Shown: positions 24,735-32,727 of the stretch, in pieces
Position numbering within the stretch: the first letter of the stretch is position 1
How the letters are laid out: the number at the start of each line of letters is the position of its first letter
Assembly: GCA_003104905.1 (NCBI GenBank)
Contig: PQAS01000054.1
Coordinates: forward strand, 1-64,000
From: Candidatus Methanoperedentaceae archaeon
GTDB lineage: Archaea > Halobacteriota > Methanosarcinia > Methanosarcinales > Methanoperedenaceae
Direction of reading: 5' to 3'
DNA length: 64,000 nt
Translations under genes and position numbers: made by a program
Notes under the pieces: generated by a model
Seen by the model: the letters and a program-made list of their open reading frames with translations, nothing else
What the model was told of the DNA's origin: nothing
The model's database searches: none

Positions 24735-27524
24735 ATGATAAGTACCATCATAATACAATCCTTGGGGATGTATTTAGGAAAAATTAATTTTAAACCTGAG
24801 AATGTTACGAAACTTGCAATTCTAACCTCTTTTTTAATATTAACTTTCCCTATTTTAGCATCCTCGGTCCTGGCAGATACAAATCTTGTATTGAATCCGG
24901 GTTTAGAAATTGGAACAACAACTCCCTCTAACTGGACATTTGTGAATGTAGGCGGAAATACACCGATATGGGATAGCATATCCCACAGCGGATCAAGTTC
25001 ATTAAAAATAAGCATCTCCGGAACAACGAATGCTATTTCAGGATATCCGCAATCGGATTTAATAGATGCACAGCCACTTACGACATATACGGCATCAGTA
25101 TGGGGAAAAACCCAGAATACAGGCGGTTCGAATACTCCGGCTGCAAGAGTAGTGGAACTTGATGCAAACAAGAACTGGATACGCCAGATTAACATTCTCC
25201 CCGTATTCGGAAGAGGTACAAATGACTGGGCACAAAGAACGTTAGAATTCCGGACTTCTGAGAATACAAAATATCTATATGTCTATGCCAATATCTGGAA
25301 CGGCTATGGAAATTTCTGGATGGATGATGTAACAGTAAGCTTAAAAACACCGGCAACTACCCCAACACCTTATCCACCATCTCCGACACCTTCTCCAACA
25401 CCTGCCCCGGTAGAAAAAAATCTTGTATTGAATCCTGGTTTAGAAATTGGTGCAACAACTCCCTCTAACTGGACATTTGTGAATATAGGCGGAAATACAC
25501 CGATATCGGATAGCATATCCCACAGCGGATCAAGATCTTTAAAAATAAGCATCTCCGGAACAACGAATGCTATTTCAGGATATCCGCAATCGGATTTAAT
25601 AGATGCACAGCCCCTTACAACATATACGGCTTCAGTATGGGGAAAAACCCAAAATACAGGCGGTTCGAATACTCCGGCTGCAAGAGTCGTGGAGCTTGAT
25701 GCCAACAAGAACTGGATTCGCCAGAATAACATCCTCCCCGTATTCGGCAGAGGCACAAATGACTGGGCACAAAGAACGGCAGAATTCCAGACCGCTGCGA
25801 ATACAAGATATCTTTATGTCTATGCTAATATCTGGAATGGCTATGGAAATTTCTGGATGGATGATATAGTATTAAAATTGAAAGACAGGCCAGCTCCAAC
25901 TGTAACACCAGCACCTACTGTAACACCAGCACCTACTGCAACGCCAGCACCTACTGCAACACCAGCACCAACTGTAACACCAGTCCCAACTGCAACGCCA
26001 GCACCTATAGTCGGTTCAACAATAGCATATCTTGGTGATGCAAGACCATCTAAATTTGGAACGGCAGGAATAACCGAATTAACAAAAGATTTCAATCAAG
26101 TTGTTCCACAATCACCAACAGGTAAGGTTGATGCTATATTCATGATCGGTGATATGGATAAGATACCTCAGACTCAACAGGCGTATTATGCATCGAATGT
26201 AAATAATATACCTATATTCTATGTAGTTGGAAATCACGAAATTGCAACATCAGGTGATGTGGCGGCAATTAAAGCCATGACACTTAAGTTGCCAGTCAAT
26301 AAAGGCCCCACAGGGACTGAGAAGACAACATATTCCGTTGATGTCGGTGGAATACATGTTGTTAACATGAACGAATATTGGGATGGAAAAACGAATGACG
26401 CATATGGTAATGGTTACGTACCGGATGCTCTCTATAACTGGATGAGTACGGATTTGTCCGGTACAACTAAGTATAAAATAGTTCTTGGTCATGAACCATT
26501 ATACCCGAAGAAAAGACACGTTGGAGATTCCCTGGATGCAAATACAGCAAACAGGGATAAACTCCAGAATCTATTCGTATCGAAAGATGTAAAGGTATTC
26601 GTCGGTGCACATACGCACTATGCCACTGTGAATACTGTAGGCGGCGTATATCATGTTGATGCGGGTATATCTGGCCAGAAGACCGTGGATGGAGAAGATT
26701 CGTATGCATCTATCTTCTACACACATACTACTGAAAATAGCCTGGTATTGACATGGAAACATGAAAATCCAACATGGAGCACACCAAAAGTAGTAACATA
26801 CACAATTGGTGGCGCAACACCGACAACCAGTGTAACACCAGCACCCACTGCAACACCAGCACCCATACCGATATTTAAATTATCTGACGAATTTACTAAT
26901 GGAAATTGGCAAACAAATTGGGTAATTGACAGTCCTGCCGGCAATCTTGTACCGGCAGCTTATGCTGAAAATGGAAAGACAGACCTCATATTATTCACTG
27001 TTCCAAAAGGATCACAGGCAGGTAAGGATGGAACAAACAAAATAATGACAAAAGGCGGTGACAAATTTGGTTATGGTACATATGAAGCAAGATTCAAATT
27101 TGCAGATACAAATTTCCAGAATAGTAACACCGGAATATATGTAGGAATGGGTCTGTGGAATTTTGATGGTCCGACACAACAAGAAGTAATGATGGGATTC
27201 TATTATAATCCTGGTGCACATGACTATATTGAAGTTCTGACCACAAAAAACAGACCAAGAGGTAGTACCGATACAAGCAACATTTATCATAGCAAAATAG
27301 TCGATCCAAATGTAGTTGTCAAAGATTTCAGCGGCGTATTTAGAACTATCAAGATTGTTTATGAGCCGGGCAAAGTATCCGGTTATCTGGATGGTAATCT
27401 AATATTGACGAAGACCGATCTTATTCCAACGGAACCCATGACATTTGTCATAGGAGGCCGCGTCACCGGAGGTACATTATCCTCTGATTTGAAAGTAGTC
27501 TGGGATTTTGTAAAAATTACTTAG
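24735..27524 (+). CDS. Large secreted modular protein: CBM-CBM-metallophosphoesterase-GH16/ConA
   Basis: 929 residues. Signal peptide ending near residue 48 (SSVLA). Two nearly identical carbohydrate-binding-like modules (50-199, 228-378) are joined by Pro/Thr-rich linkers. A calcineurin-like metallophosphoesterase (~426-695) has YLGDA, GDMD, GNHE, GHEPLY and GAHTH as metal motifs; the first lacks the usual His. After another PT linker comes a ConA/GH16-like module (713-929). It may remove phosphate groups from surface polymers, which is inference. Start uncertain: ATG at 24735 or 24768, neither with a good ribosome binding site. Its end overlaps the end of rio2 by 4 bp. Confidence 0.7.
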   Translation: MISTIIIQSLGMYLGKINFKPENVTKLAILTSFLILTFPILASSVLADTNLVLNPGLEIGTTTPSNWTFVNVGGNTPIWDSISHSGSSSLKISISGTTNAISGYPQSDLIDAQPLTTYTASVWGKTQNTGGSNTPAARVVELDANKNWIRQINILPVFGRGTNDWAQRTLEFRTSENTKYLYVYANIWNGYGNFWMDDVTVSLKTPATTPTPYPPSPTPSPTPAPVEKNLVLNPGLEIGATTPSNWTFVNIGGNTPISDSISHSGSRSLKISISGTTNAISGYPQSDLIDAQPLTTYTASVWGKTQNTGGSNTPAARVVELDANKNWIRQNNILPVFGRGTNDWAQRTAEFQTAANTRYLYVYANIWNGYGNFWMDDIVLKLKDRPAPTVTPAPTVTPAPTATPAPTATPAPTVTPVPTATPAPIVGSTIAYLGDARPSKFGTAGITELTKDFNQVVPQSPTGKVDAIFMIGDMDKIPQTQQAYYASNVNNIPIFYVVGNHEIATSGDVAAIKAMTLKLPVNKGPTGTEKTTYSVDVGGIHVVNMNEYWDGKTNDAYGNGYVPDALYNWMSTDLSGTTKYKIVLGHEPLYPKKRHVGDSLDANTANRDKLQNLFVSKDVKVFVGAHTHYATVNTVGGVYHVDAGISGQKTVDGEDSYASIFYTHTTENSLVLTWKHENPTWSTPKVVTYTIGGATPTTSVTPAPTATPAPIPIFKLSDEFTNGNWQTNWVIDSPAGNLVPAAYAENGKTDLILFTVPKGSQAGKDGTNKIMTKGGDKFGYGTYEARFKFADTNFQNSNTGIYVGMGLWNFDGPTQQEVMMGFYYNPGAHDYIEVLTTKNRPRGSTDTSNIYHSKIVDPNVVVKDFSGVFRTIKIVYEPGKVSGYLDGNLILTKTDLIPTEPMTFVIGGRVTGGTLSSDLKVVWDFVKIT
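24881..25330 (+). repeat. Tandem CBM module repeat, unit 1
   Basis: About 450 bp matching 25418-25867 at an offset of 537 bp, with only scattered differences (roughly nine in ten bases equal by eye). A less similar third copy lies in the gene at 18972. Codes for the first CBM-like module. Confidence 0.8.
25418..25867 (+). repeat. Tandem CBM module repeat, unit 2
   Basis: Second unit of the intragenic duplication that starts at 24881. DNA identity extends over silent positions, so duplication or gene conversion is recent. Such repeats can recombine and change copy number. Confidence 0.8.
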
Positions 27525-28414
27525 TGATAGACCATATTTTTATTTTTTCTTAAGACAGTTTTAATTATCTCCTCGATATCCCTTTGGATCCTGTATTTTC
27601 GATTAAAATATGATACTACGTTATCAATATCCCGCTTTAAAAATTCATTTGCATTTGCATGAGATGGGGTGATGAATTGGGGCCAATCGATGATCTCACA
27701 TCCTTCAGGATTAACAAATATGTTAAATTCACTCAGGTCACCATGAATGATCCCAAGCCCGTAGGTTTTTTTTATCTGGCTCAATATTTCATCCAAATAC
27801 CAATCAGGTTCATCCAGCCTTGAATGCGCAAGCAGCTGCCCTTTTGCCATGGACATAACGATCGCATGCCTGTTATTATCTATAGGCTCAGGAACGCTGA
27901 CCTGCGGATAAAGGGCGACCAGGGCGTCATATTCCTTTTTGGCGGCAAGGCGCGCAGCATACAACCATGAAAGATGCCGCCTTTCCCCTGTAGTTTCTCT
28001 TTTTACCCTGACATGCCTGAAACTACTTTTTCCTTCCCTGTGCAGTTTAATTATAACACGCCTGTCAATGATGCCGCCAGTAGCATCAAATACGATTGAT
28101 TCTTTTCCGATCCCGATAATTTCGCCCAGGGCATTTATCGTTCCTCGTTTTACAAACGCATTCAGCGCAAGGAGATCGTATGCTTCAAAGTATATCCTGT
28201 ATCCTTCATAGGTTTTATCATTCCTGTGTATGAGCTTGTTTTGCGCCAGTTTTGATAGGAGATACTCTACTTCCTTCAGGTCAAATCTCGTAAAATTAAC
28301 GATTTCTTCTATTGGAACCCATTCATAGAATTTCATTTTATTCTCGATAGCAACAAGAATCCGAAATTCTTTATCTGTGATAGAAAGAAATATTTCTGGA
28401 ATATTTTCAAGCAT
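27521..28414 (-). CDS. rio2: Rio2-type atypical serine kinase
   Basis: 297 residues. An N-terminal winged helix (about 10-85), which defines Rio2 as opposed to Rio1, precedes the RIO kinase domain. Nucleotide loop GIGKESIVF, catalytic loop HGDLSEFNI and metal-binding I-I-D-W-P-Q are all present. Rio2 acts in maturation of the small ribosomal subunit as an ATPase-like factor. Standard length. Converges on the surface protein gene with a 4-bp overlap. Confidence 0.93.
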   Translation of the reverse strand: MLENIPEIFLSITDKEFRILVAIENKMKFYEWVPIEEIVNFTRFDLKEVEYLLSKLAQNKLIHRNDKTYEGYRIYFEAYDLLALNAFVKRGTINALGEIIGIGKESIVFDATGGIIDRRVIIKLHREGKSSFRHVRVKRETTGERRHLSWLYAARLAAKKEYDALVALYPQVSVPEPIDNNRHAIVMSMAKGQLLAHSRLDEPDWYLDEILSQIKKTYGLGIIHGDLSEFNIFVNPEGCEIIDWPQFITPSHANANEFLKRDIDNVVSYFNRKYRIQRDIEEIIKTVLRKNKNMVYH

Positions 28415-28473
28415 TATTTAGTATATAATACTGCTAGCTATAAAAAAGGTTTATAAAAAAAGAAGAAGGAATA

Positions 28474-29049
28474 TTATCTTCTCTTTCCTCCTCCGCCTCT
28501 TTTATCTCTGGAATCCCTGCCGCGGTCCCTTCCGCCGCCGCTACCGCCGCGACCTCCTCCTCCGCCGCCACGACCCCCGCCGTATCCTCCGCCGCCCCCG
28601 CCGCTGCCGTACATGCTGCCGTAACCTCCGCTGCTGCCGCGGCCTCCACCGCCACCATATCCGCCGGTCCGTCTTGGGCGGTCTGGCATCTCCACATGTT
28701 TATCAGACATATTGAGTTCAGTGTTGGTTTCAACAACCGGTTCTTCTGACAACAACATTTTCCCGTATTTTCCTATGTTCAATCTCATTGAATTCCTGAC
28801 TACGGAAATATAACCATTCTGGATAGAGATACTATCTCCTGCCGCAATTTTGCCAATCTGGTCATCCCATAAGGATAATAAGATGCTTCCTGTTGCATCT
28901 GCAACTTTTACTTCACAGACCCGCTTATCACCGTATTGTGATTTTATGTCCTTAACCTCTCCTATTTCGATAACTTTTAGAGTGGCGTTAACATTTTTTG
29001 AATTCTCGGTCATGTCCTTTACATTAAAATTTGTAGGCGTCGTTTCCAT
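28474..29049 (-). CDS. OB-fold single-stranded nucleic-acid binding protein with RGG-rich tail
   Basis: 191 residues. Residues ~8-105 form an OB fold like the single-domain SSB of crenarchaea and human SOSS-B (N-x-x-LKVIEIGEV, R-V-C-E-V-KVADATGSI, L-S-LWDDQIG). From about residue 128 the chain is Gly/Arg/Tyr-rich with many RGG and GYGG units, a tail typical of RNA-binding or cold-shock proteins. It may bind ssDNA or RNA. Start: ATG at 29049 with AAGGT upstream; a reading from 29106 adds residues unlike the family. Confidence 0.75.
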   Translation of the reverse strand: METTPTNFNVKDMTENSKNVNATLKVIEIGEVKDIKSQYGDKRVCEVKVADATGSILLSLWDDQIGKIAAGDSISIQNGYISVVRNSMRLNIGKYGKMLLSEEPVVETNTELNMSDKHVEMPDRPRRTGGYGGGGGRGSSGGYGSMYGSGGGGGGYGGGRGGGGGGRGGSGGGRDRGRDSRDKRGGGGKRR

Positions 29050-29211
29050 TGTAATACCTTGCTTATATTTTAACTTCCTGCATCCCTTTTCCCAGATGGC
29101 ATTCACCTGTATTTGAGTTAGAAGAAGTAAATATTAAATTGTGAAAGTAGATGATATAGTTTCTCGTCAATCCTATGACTGTGACAATAAATTGACCTGG
29201 GGAAAATTCCA

Positions 29212-29430
29212 TTAGTGTTTTAGAATTGTAATCCTGATAACATTTCCCGGTTCTTCTATTTTCAGTATCTCATGACGATGTGCCCTGCACCACTCTGATA
29301 TTGTCTTTTTTGCCGTAGGATCATCTGCCGTTACTTCCAGTTTTTCACCGGCAGGAATGTTTTCCAGTTTTTTCCTGGTATGAAATAATACAAAGGGGCA
29401 TACTTTACCCTGAAGATCAAGATATTCCAT
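29212..29430 (-). CDS. TusA/SirA-family sulfur carrier-like protein
   Basis: 72 residues with the TusA fold pattern: LDLQGKVCPFV at the start, where the Cys carries persulfide, K-L-E-N-I-x-x-G-E after a helix, and D-D-P-x-A then a terminal strand. The usual CP-x-P is CPFV here. TusA proteins pass sulfur for tRNA thiolation or molybdenum cofactor enzymes. No sulfur partner lies next to it; fdhD is 10 kb away. Confidence 0.8.
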   Translation of the reverse strand: MEYLDLQGKVCPFVLFHTRKKLENIPAGEKLEVTADDPTAKKTISEWCRAHRHEILKIEEPGNVIRITILKH

Positions 29431-29517
29431 ATTGACAACTATGAATGAATGTTATATTAAATCTTTATCCACCACCTAAAGACTAATATATTTGGTTAGA
29501 TAGTAATTGTTATTATT

Positions 29518-30228
29518 ATGGTTAACAGCTCGTATTTCTTTGCATTTGAGGAAACTCTGGGTCCTCATGTAATTCTCTCAAATCTCTTCTGGTGGGCATC
29601 ATTAATCCTTGTGATAACAGCTTACAAGAACCGGCGCATCTGGAATGTGGGTGAAATGCCATGGGCATACCTGTTCATGACATTTTTATTTTTTGGTATC
29701 CGTGAATTGGGACATCTGGATGTATCACCTATGACGGGATCAATAAGATACGTTTCTGGCATATTTTCCGCAATTTTCATGACATCCGCTTTAATATTTA
29801 TATATATTAAAATATATAAACGAAAAACGATCTCAAAGAACATGAGTTTTATTCCATTGATTCTTGCCCTAATATTTCCGATATATTTCATATACCTGTA
29901 TTTTTCAGGAACTCAAACCGAAAATTTAAAGAATATTTTTTTCAACATAGAAAGTATAGTATGGATAATAGGGGGATCAATAACTATTTACACGACATTT
30001 ATGCTGGGAACGAAATCAACGGGAGAGTTTGTTTATGTTTTCATGTTTTTCCAAATAGCAGCTTTCTTTGCTATTTTATGGAAATTCCTTGGTTTCATAG
30101 GAACTATCAGCTGCCCTATCCCTTATTCTATCCGTGAATTCCTGGAGACCATGTTTGGGGTGTTCGCAATTATGTCCATGTATGTTCTGGAAAAAATGTT
30201 GAGAAATCTATCAAAACGCATTTCATAA
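29518..30228 (+). CDS. Seven-helix membrane protein (putative sensor)
   Basis: 236 residues with about seven hydrophobic helices spread over the full length and few soluble loops, the layout of the 7TM sensor heads found on archaeal kinases, but without any kinase domain. No family recognised. It is followed after 8 bp by a roadblock/LC7 protein and then the ModE-like regulator, so it may provide the membrane input to that pair. Confidence 0.6.
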   Translation: MVNSSYFFAFEETLGPHVILSNLFWWASLILVITAYKNRRIWNVGEMPWAYLFMTFLFFGIRELGHLDVSPMTGSIRYVSGIFSAIFMTSALIFIYIKIYKRKTISKNMSFIPLILALIFPIYFIYLYFSGTQTENLKNIFFNIESIVWIIGGSITIYTTFMLGTKSTGEFVYVFMFFQIAAFFAILWKFLGFIGTISCPIPYSIREFLETMFGVFAIMSMYVLEKMLRNLSKRIS

Positions 30229-30236
30229 GGGTAAAT

Positions 30237-30602
30237 ATGACCACTAAAGCCGAATTATATTTGAAAGCACTTTCGGATTTGGAGAAATCCACGGGAGACG
30301 TCATCAGTACGGCCATCATAACGCATGACGGCCTGATCATGGCAAGCACCAAATCGGATATAATGCACAGGGAAACATTTGCAGCCTATGGGGCGGCTAC
30401 TTTTAAGAGGGCGGATGAAACAATAGAAGAATTAACAGGTGATAACATAGATACGTTGTTATATGAATCAAAAACAAAAAGGGTCGTTACTGTTCGCGCG
30501 GGAGAATATGCCCTCTTGATAGTACTTACCGGAAAGAATGTGAATATAGGTATGGTCCTTATGAATGCGCAAAATACTGCCCTTAAAATAAAGGAATTGT
30601 GA
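30237..30602 (+). CDS. Roadblock/LC7-domain protein
   Basis: 121 residues forming one roadblock/LC7 (MglB-like) domain: V-I-S-T-A-I-I-T-H-D-G-L-I-M-A-S near 22-38, a middle helix (FAAYGAATF) and the strand LLIVLTGKNVNIGMVL. Such proteins regulate small GTPases. It sits between a 7TM protein and a ModE-like regulator, with short gaps of 8 and 12 bp. No GTPase is adjacent. Confidence 0.8.
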   Translation: MTTKAELYLKALSDLEKSTGDVISTAIITHDGLIMASTKSDIMHRETFAAYGAATFKRADETIEELTGDNIDTLLYESKTKRVVTVRAGEYALLIVLTGKNVNIGMVLMNAQNTALKIKEL

Positions 30603-30614
30603 TTTCTAAAGAAA

Positions 30615-31163
30615 ATGAAAAGGACACAGGCAAGAGCCAAATTATGGTTGATAAATAACGAAGAAGAACCCATCATAGGAGAAGGTAAGGCCGCTCTTCT
30701 TGAAGCAATAAAACAGGAGGGTTCCCTGAACAGGGCATGTAAGAATATGCAAATTTCATATAAACACGCATGGCTTTTATTGAAAGAAATTGAGGAAAGT
30801 GCGGGGGAGCCCATACTAATAACGCAGCGCGGGGGCATGGGGCAGGGAACATCTCTGACAGAAAAAGCATTGAACCTGCTTGAAGAATATAATACTTATC
30901 AAAATGTGCTTAACCAAACGGTATATGATAAAACTTTCTGGGAGGCGATTGGATTGAAACTTTCTGCGAGGAATCAGATGAAGGGGAAGATTATTGAAAT
31001 TGAGAAGGAAGGTCTTATCTCAAAGATCAAGATTTCCATTGAACCCGCAATAATTACGGCAATCATTACAAAAGAAGCTGCAGATGCCATGGATATCAAG
31101 AAAAATGATTCAGTCGTGGCAGTTGTGAAGGCAACAGAAGTAATGATCGGAAAAGAAGAATAA
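30615..31163 (+). CDS. ModE-like molybdate/tungstate-responsive transcriptional regulator
   Basis: 182 residues. An N-terminal winged helix of the ModE/LysR type (G-K-x-x-L-L-E-A-I near 25-33, SYKHAWLLLKEIE near 49-61) and one C-terminal molbindin/TOBE domain (~115-180, ISARNQMKGKI-like). E. coli ModE has two molbindin domains; here there is one, as in several archaeal and TunR-type regulators. It probably binds molybdate or tungstate as a dimer. The inverted repeat 44 bp downstream before tupA, and its copy before moeA, are its likely operators. Confidence 0.85.
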   Translation: MKRTQARAKLWLINNEEEPIIGEGKAALLEAIKQEGSLNRACKNMQISYKHAWLLLKEIEESAGEPILITQRGGMGQGTSLTEKALNLLEEYNTYQNVLNQTVYDKTFWEAIGLKLSARNQMKGKIIEIEKEGLISKIKISIEPAIITAIITKEAADAMDIKKNDSVVAVVKATEVMIGKEE

Positions 31164-31206
31164 GTAGTGCGGAAAAGTGAATTTTTTCGAAACTTTTATT
31201 AACATG

Positions 31207-31230
31207 CGTTATGTTTGAGTGAACATAAGG
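31207..31230 (+). promoter_or_regulatory. ModE/TunR-type operator in the tupA-fmd promoter
   Basis: CGTTATGTT (31207-31215), 6-base spacer, AACATAAGG (31222-31230): inverted repeat with eight of nine pairs matching. It lies between the TATA-like ACTTTTATT (31192-31200) and the ATG at 31238, so a bound repressor would block the start site. The same core (GTTATGTTTGAxTGAACAYAA) occurs on the minus strand at 60039-60062. Confidence 0.7.
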
Positions 31231-31237
31231 TGTAAAT

Positions 31238-32137
31238 ATGAAAACTCTCTTTACAAAGATGATATTAGTTTCTATCTTGATCTCACTGTTTGCCGGCTGT
31301 GTCCAGCAGGCACCGAATACGACGCCTCCTTCATCCATCAATAATACGATCACTCCGGTATCACCTGCCCCTGAGGAAATTCGTTTAGCAACGACAACTT
31401 CTACATGCGATACAGGGCTTCTGGATATCTTTAACAAAAAGTTCGAAGAAGAAAATAATGTAATAATATCAACTATATGCGAAGGTACAGGTAAAGCAAT
31501 AGCTACAGGTGAACTGGGTGCAGCAGACGTATTAATGGTCCATGCAGTACAGGCTGAATTAAAAGCCGTAGCTAACGGAAGTTTCATTAATCGCACCTAT
31601 TTGATGTATAATTATTTCGTGATCATTGGGCCCCAAAGCGATCCGGCGGGGATCATGAAATCAAGCAATGCAACCGATGCGTTCAGTAAGATAGCTGCAA
31701 AGCAATCTCCGTTCGTGTCCAGAGGCGACAATTCGGGCACACATATGATGGAATTATCGATATGGAAGGCTGCGAACACCACACCCACTGGAACATGGTA
31801 CCAATCAGTGGGTAAAGGCATGGGAGATACCATCACAACCGCCGACATCAAGAATGGCTATACGCTCTCGGACAGGGGAACATACCTGGCAATGAAAGAT
31901 AAAATAAAACTGGGGATATTATTTGAATCTGACCAGAAATATCTTTTTAATCCTTATCATGTCATGGCTGTGAACCCTGCCAAATTCCCGAATGTGAAAT
32001 ACGATATTGCATTGAAATACATTAAGTACGCGACATCAGCACAGGGACAGGACATCATCAGGAATTATGGCAGGGATAAATTTGGAGAAGCGCTTTTTGT
32101 GCCTGAGGAGGATGCGGGAAACGTAACAAGTCCATGA
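31238..32137 (+). CDS. tupA: Tungstate ABC transporter substrate-binding lipoprotein TupA
   Basis: 299 residues. Lipoprotein signal with FAGC (Cys ~21), a Pro/Thr spacer, then the periplasmic-binding fold. LATTTSTCDTG at ~48-58 is the TupA oxyanion loop; the Wtp and Mod families differ here. SRGDNSGTH near 160 is also typical. TupA binds tungstate very tightly and feeds TupBC, whose genes are 26 kb away (57.3-58.7 kb). Its stop overlaps the fmdE start (ATGA), placing it as first gene of the formylmethanofuran dehydrogenase operon. Confidence 0.9.
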   Translation: MKTLFTKMILVSILISLFAGCVQQAPNTTPPSSINNTITPVSPAPEEIRLATTTSTCDTGLLDIFNKKFEEENNVIISTICEGTGKAIATGELGAADVLMVHAVQAELKAVANGSFINRTYLMYNYFVIIGPQSDPAGIMKSSNATDAFSKIAAKQSPFVSRGDNSGTHMMELSIWKAANTTPTGTWYQSVGKGMGDTITTADIKNGYTLSDRGTYLAMKDKIKLGILFESDQKYLFNPYHVMAVNPAKFPNVKYDIALKYIKYATSAQGQDIIRNYGRDKFGEALFVPEEDAGNVTSP

Positions 32138-32724
32138 AAGATGTGTTGAAAAAAATCAAAGATCCATATCTACTATTCCAGATTGAGAGGGTAAGTTCCT
32201 TCCATGGATACCTCAGCACCGGGGCGTTCATCGGGATCCAGATGCTCAATATTGCAAAAAGGGTGCTGGCTGCTGATCCTGGAGAGCAGCTGTATGTCAC
32301 CTGTGAAACGTTTAGCTGCCTTCCTGATCCTTTCCAGATACTTGCCGGGTGTACTATCGGGAATAATAAATTGAGGGTTAAAGATCATGGCAAGATGGCT
32401 GTGCTGGTGAACAAGAAAGCTCCGGATGGTCAGAAGCTGGTTAGAAGCATCAGGATAGTGCTTGATCCTGAAAAAACGTCGAAATATCCCAGACTTCATG
32501 AATGGTACATGAAAACAGGGAAAGTCCCTCACGAGGAGGCAATATCAGTACTTATAGATGTCCGGGAAAGCGTGTACTCGTACGAGATCATGGATATTGA
32601 ATTGCCGGAAAAACCAGAAAAAAGCATAGCTCTGTGCGATAAATGCGGCGAAAGTTTTGTCCGGAAAAACGGTGGGGCTCTATGTCTTAGCTGTATGGAA
32701 AAAATTGGAGTATTAAAGGAGTAA
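32134..32724 (+). CDS. fmdE: FmdE-family protein with C-terminal zinc ribbon
   Basis: 196 residues. The FmdE domain (about 8-150) has the conserved S-F-H-G-Y-L-S-T-G opening (His24) and the FSCLPD segment. A short CxxC...CxxC zinc ribbon (~168-188, CDKCGE, CLSC) closes the protein. FmdE is cotranscribed with the molybdenum formylmethanofuran dehydrogenase of Methanosarcina but is not a catalytic subunit; a role in metal or cofactor delivery is suspected. ATGA overlap with tupA; 3 bp to the next gene. Confidence 0.88.
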   Translation: MKDVLKKIKDPYLLFQIERVSSFHGYLSTGAFIGIQMLNIAKRVLAADPGEQLYVTCETFSCLPDPFQILAGCTIGNNKLRVKDHGKMAVLVNKKAPDGQKLVRSIRIVLDPEKTSKYPRLHEWYMKTGKVPHEEAISVLIDVRESVYSYEIMDIELPEKPEKSIALCDKCGESFVRKNGGALCLSCMEKIGVLKE

Positions 32725-32727
32725 CAT

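Noticed and set aside
25880-26010. Short tandem repeats (Pro-Thr-Ala coding) resembling an array
   Set aside because: Units of about 15-18 bp code for a PT-rich linker within a long reading frame; no spacers, so not CRISPR. No CRISPR array was seen in the window.
28434-28736. Ala/Val-rich open frame overlapping the OB-fold gene
   Set aside because: It is the shifted reading of the GC-rich RGG tail; the OB-fold frame has a clear domain and start.
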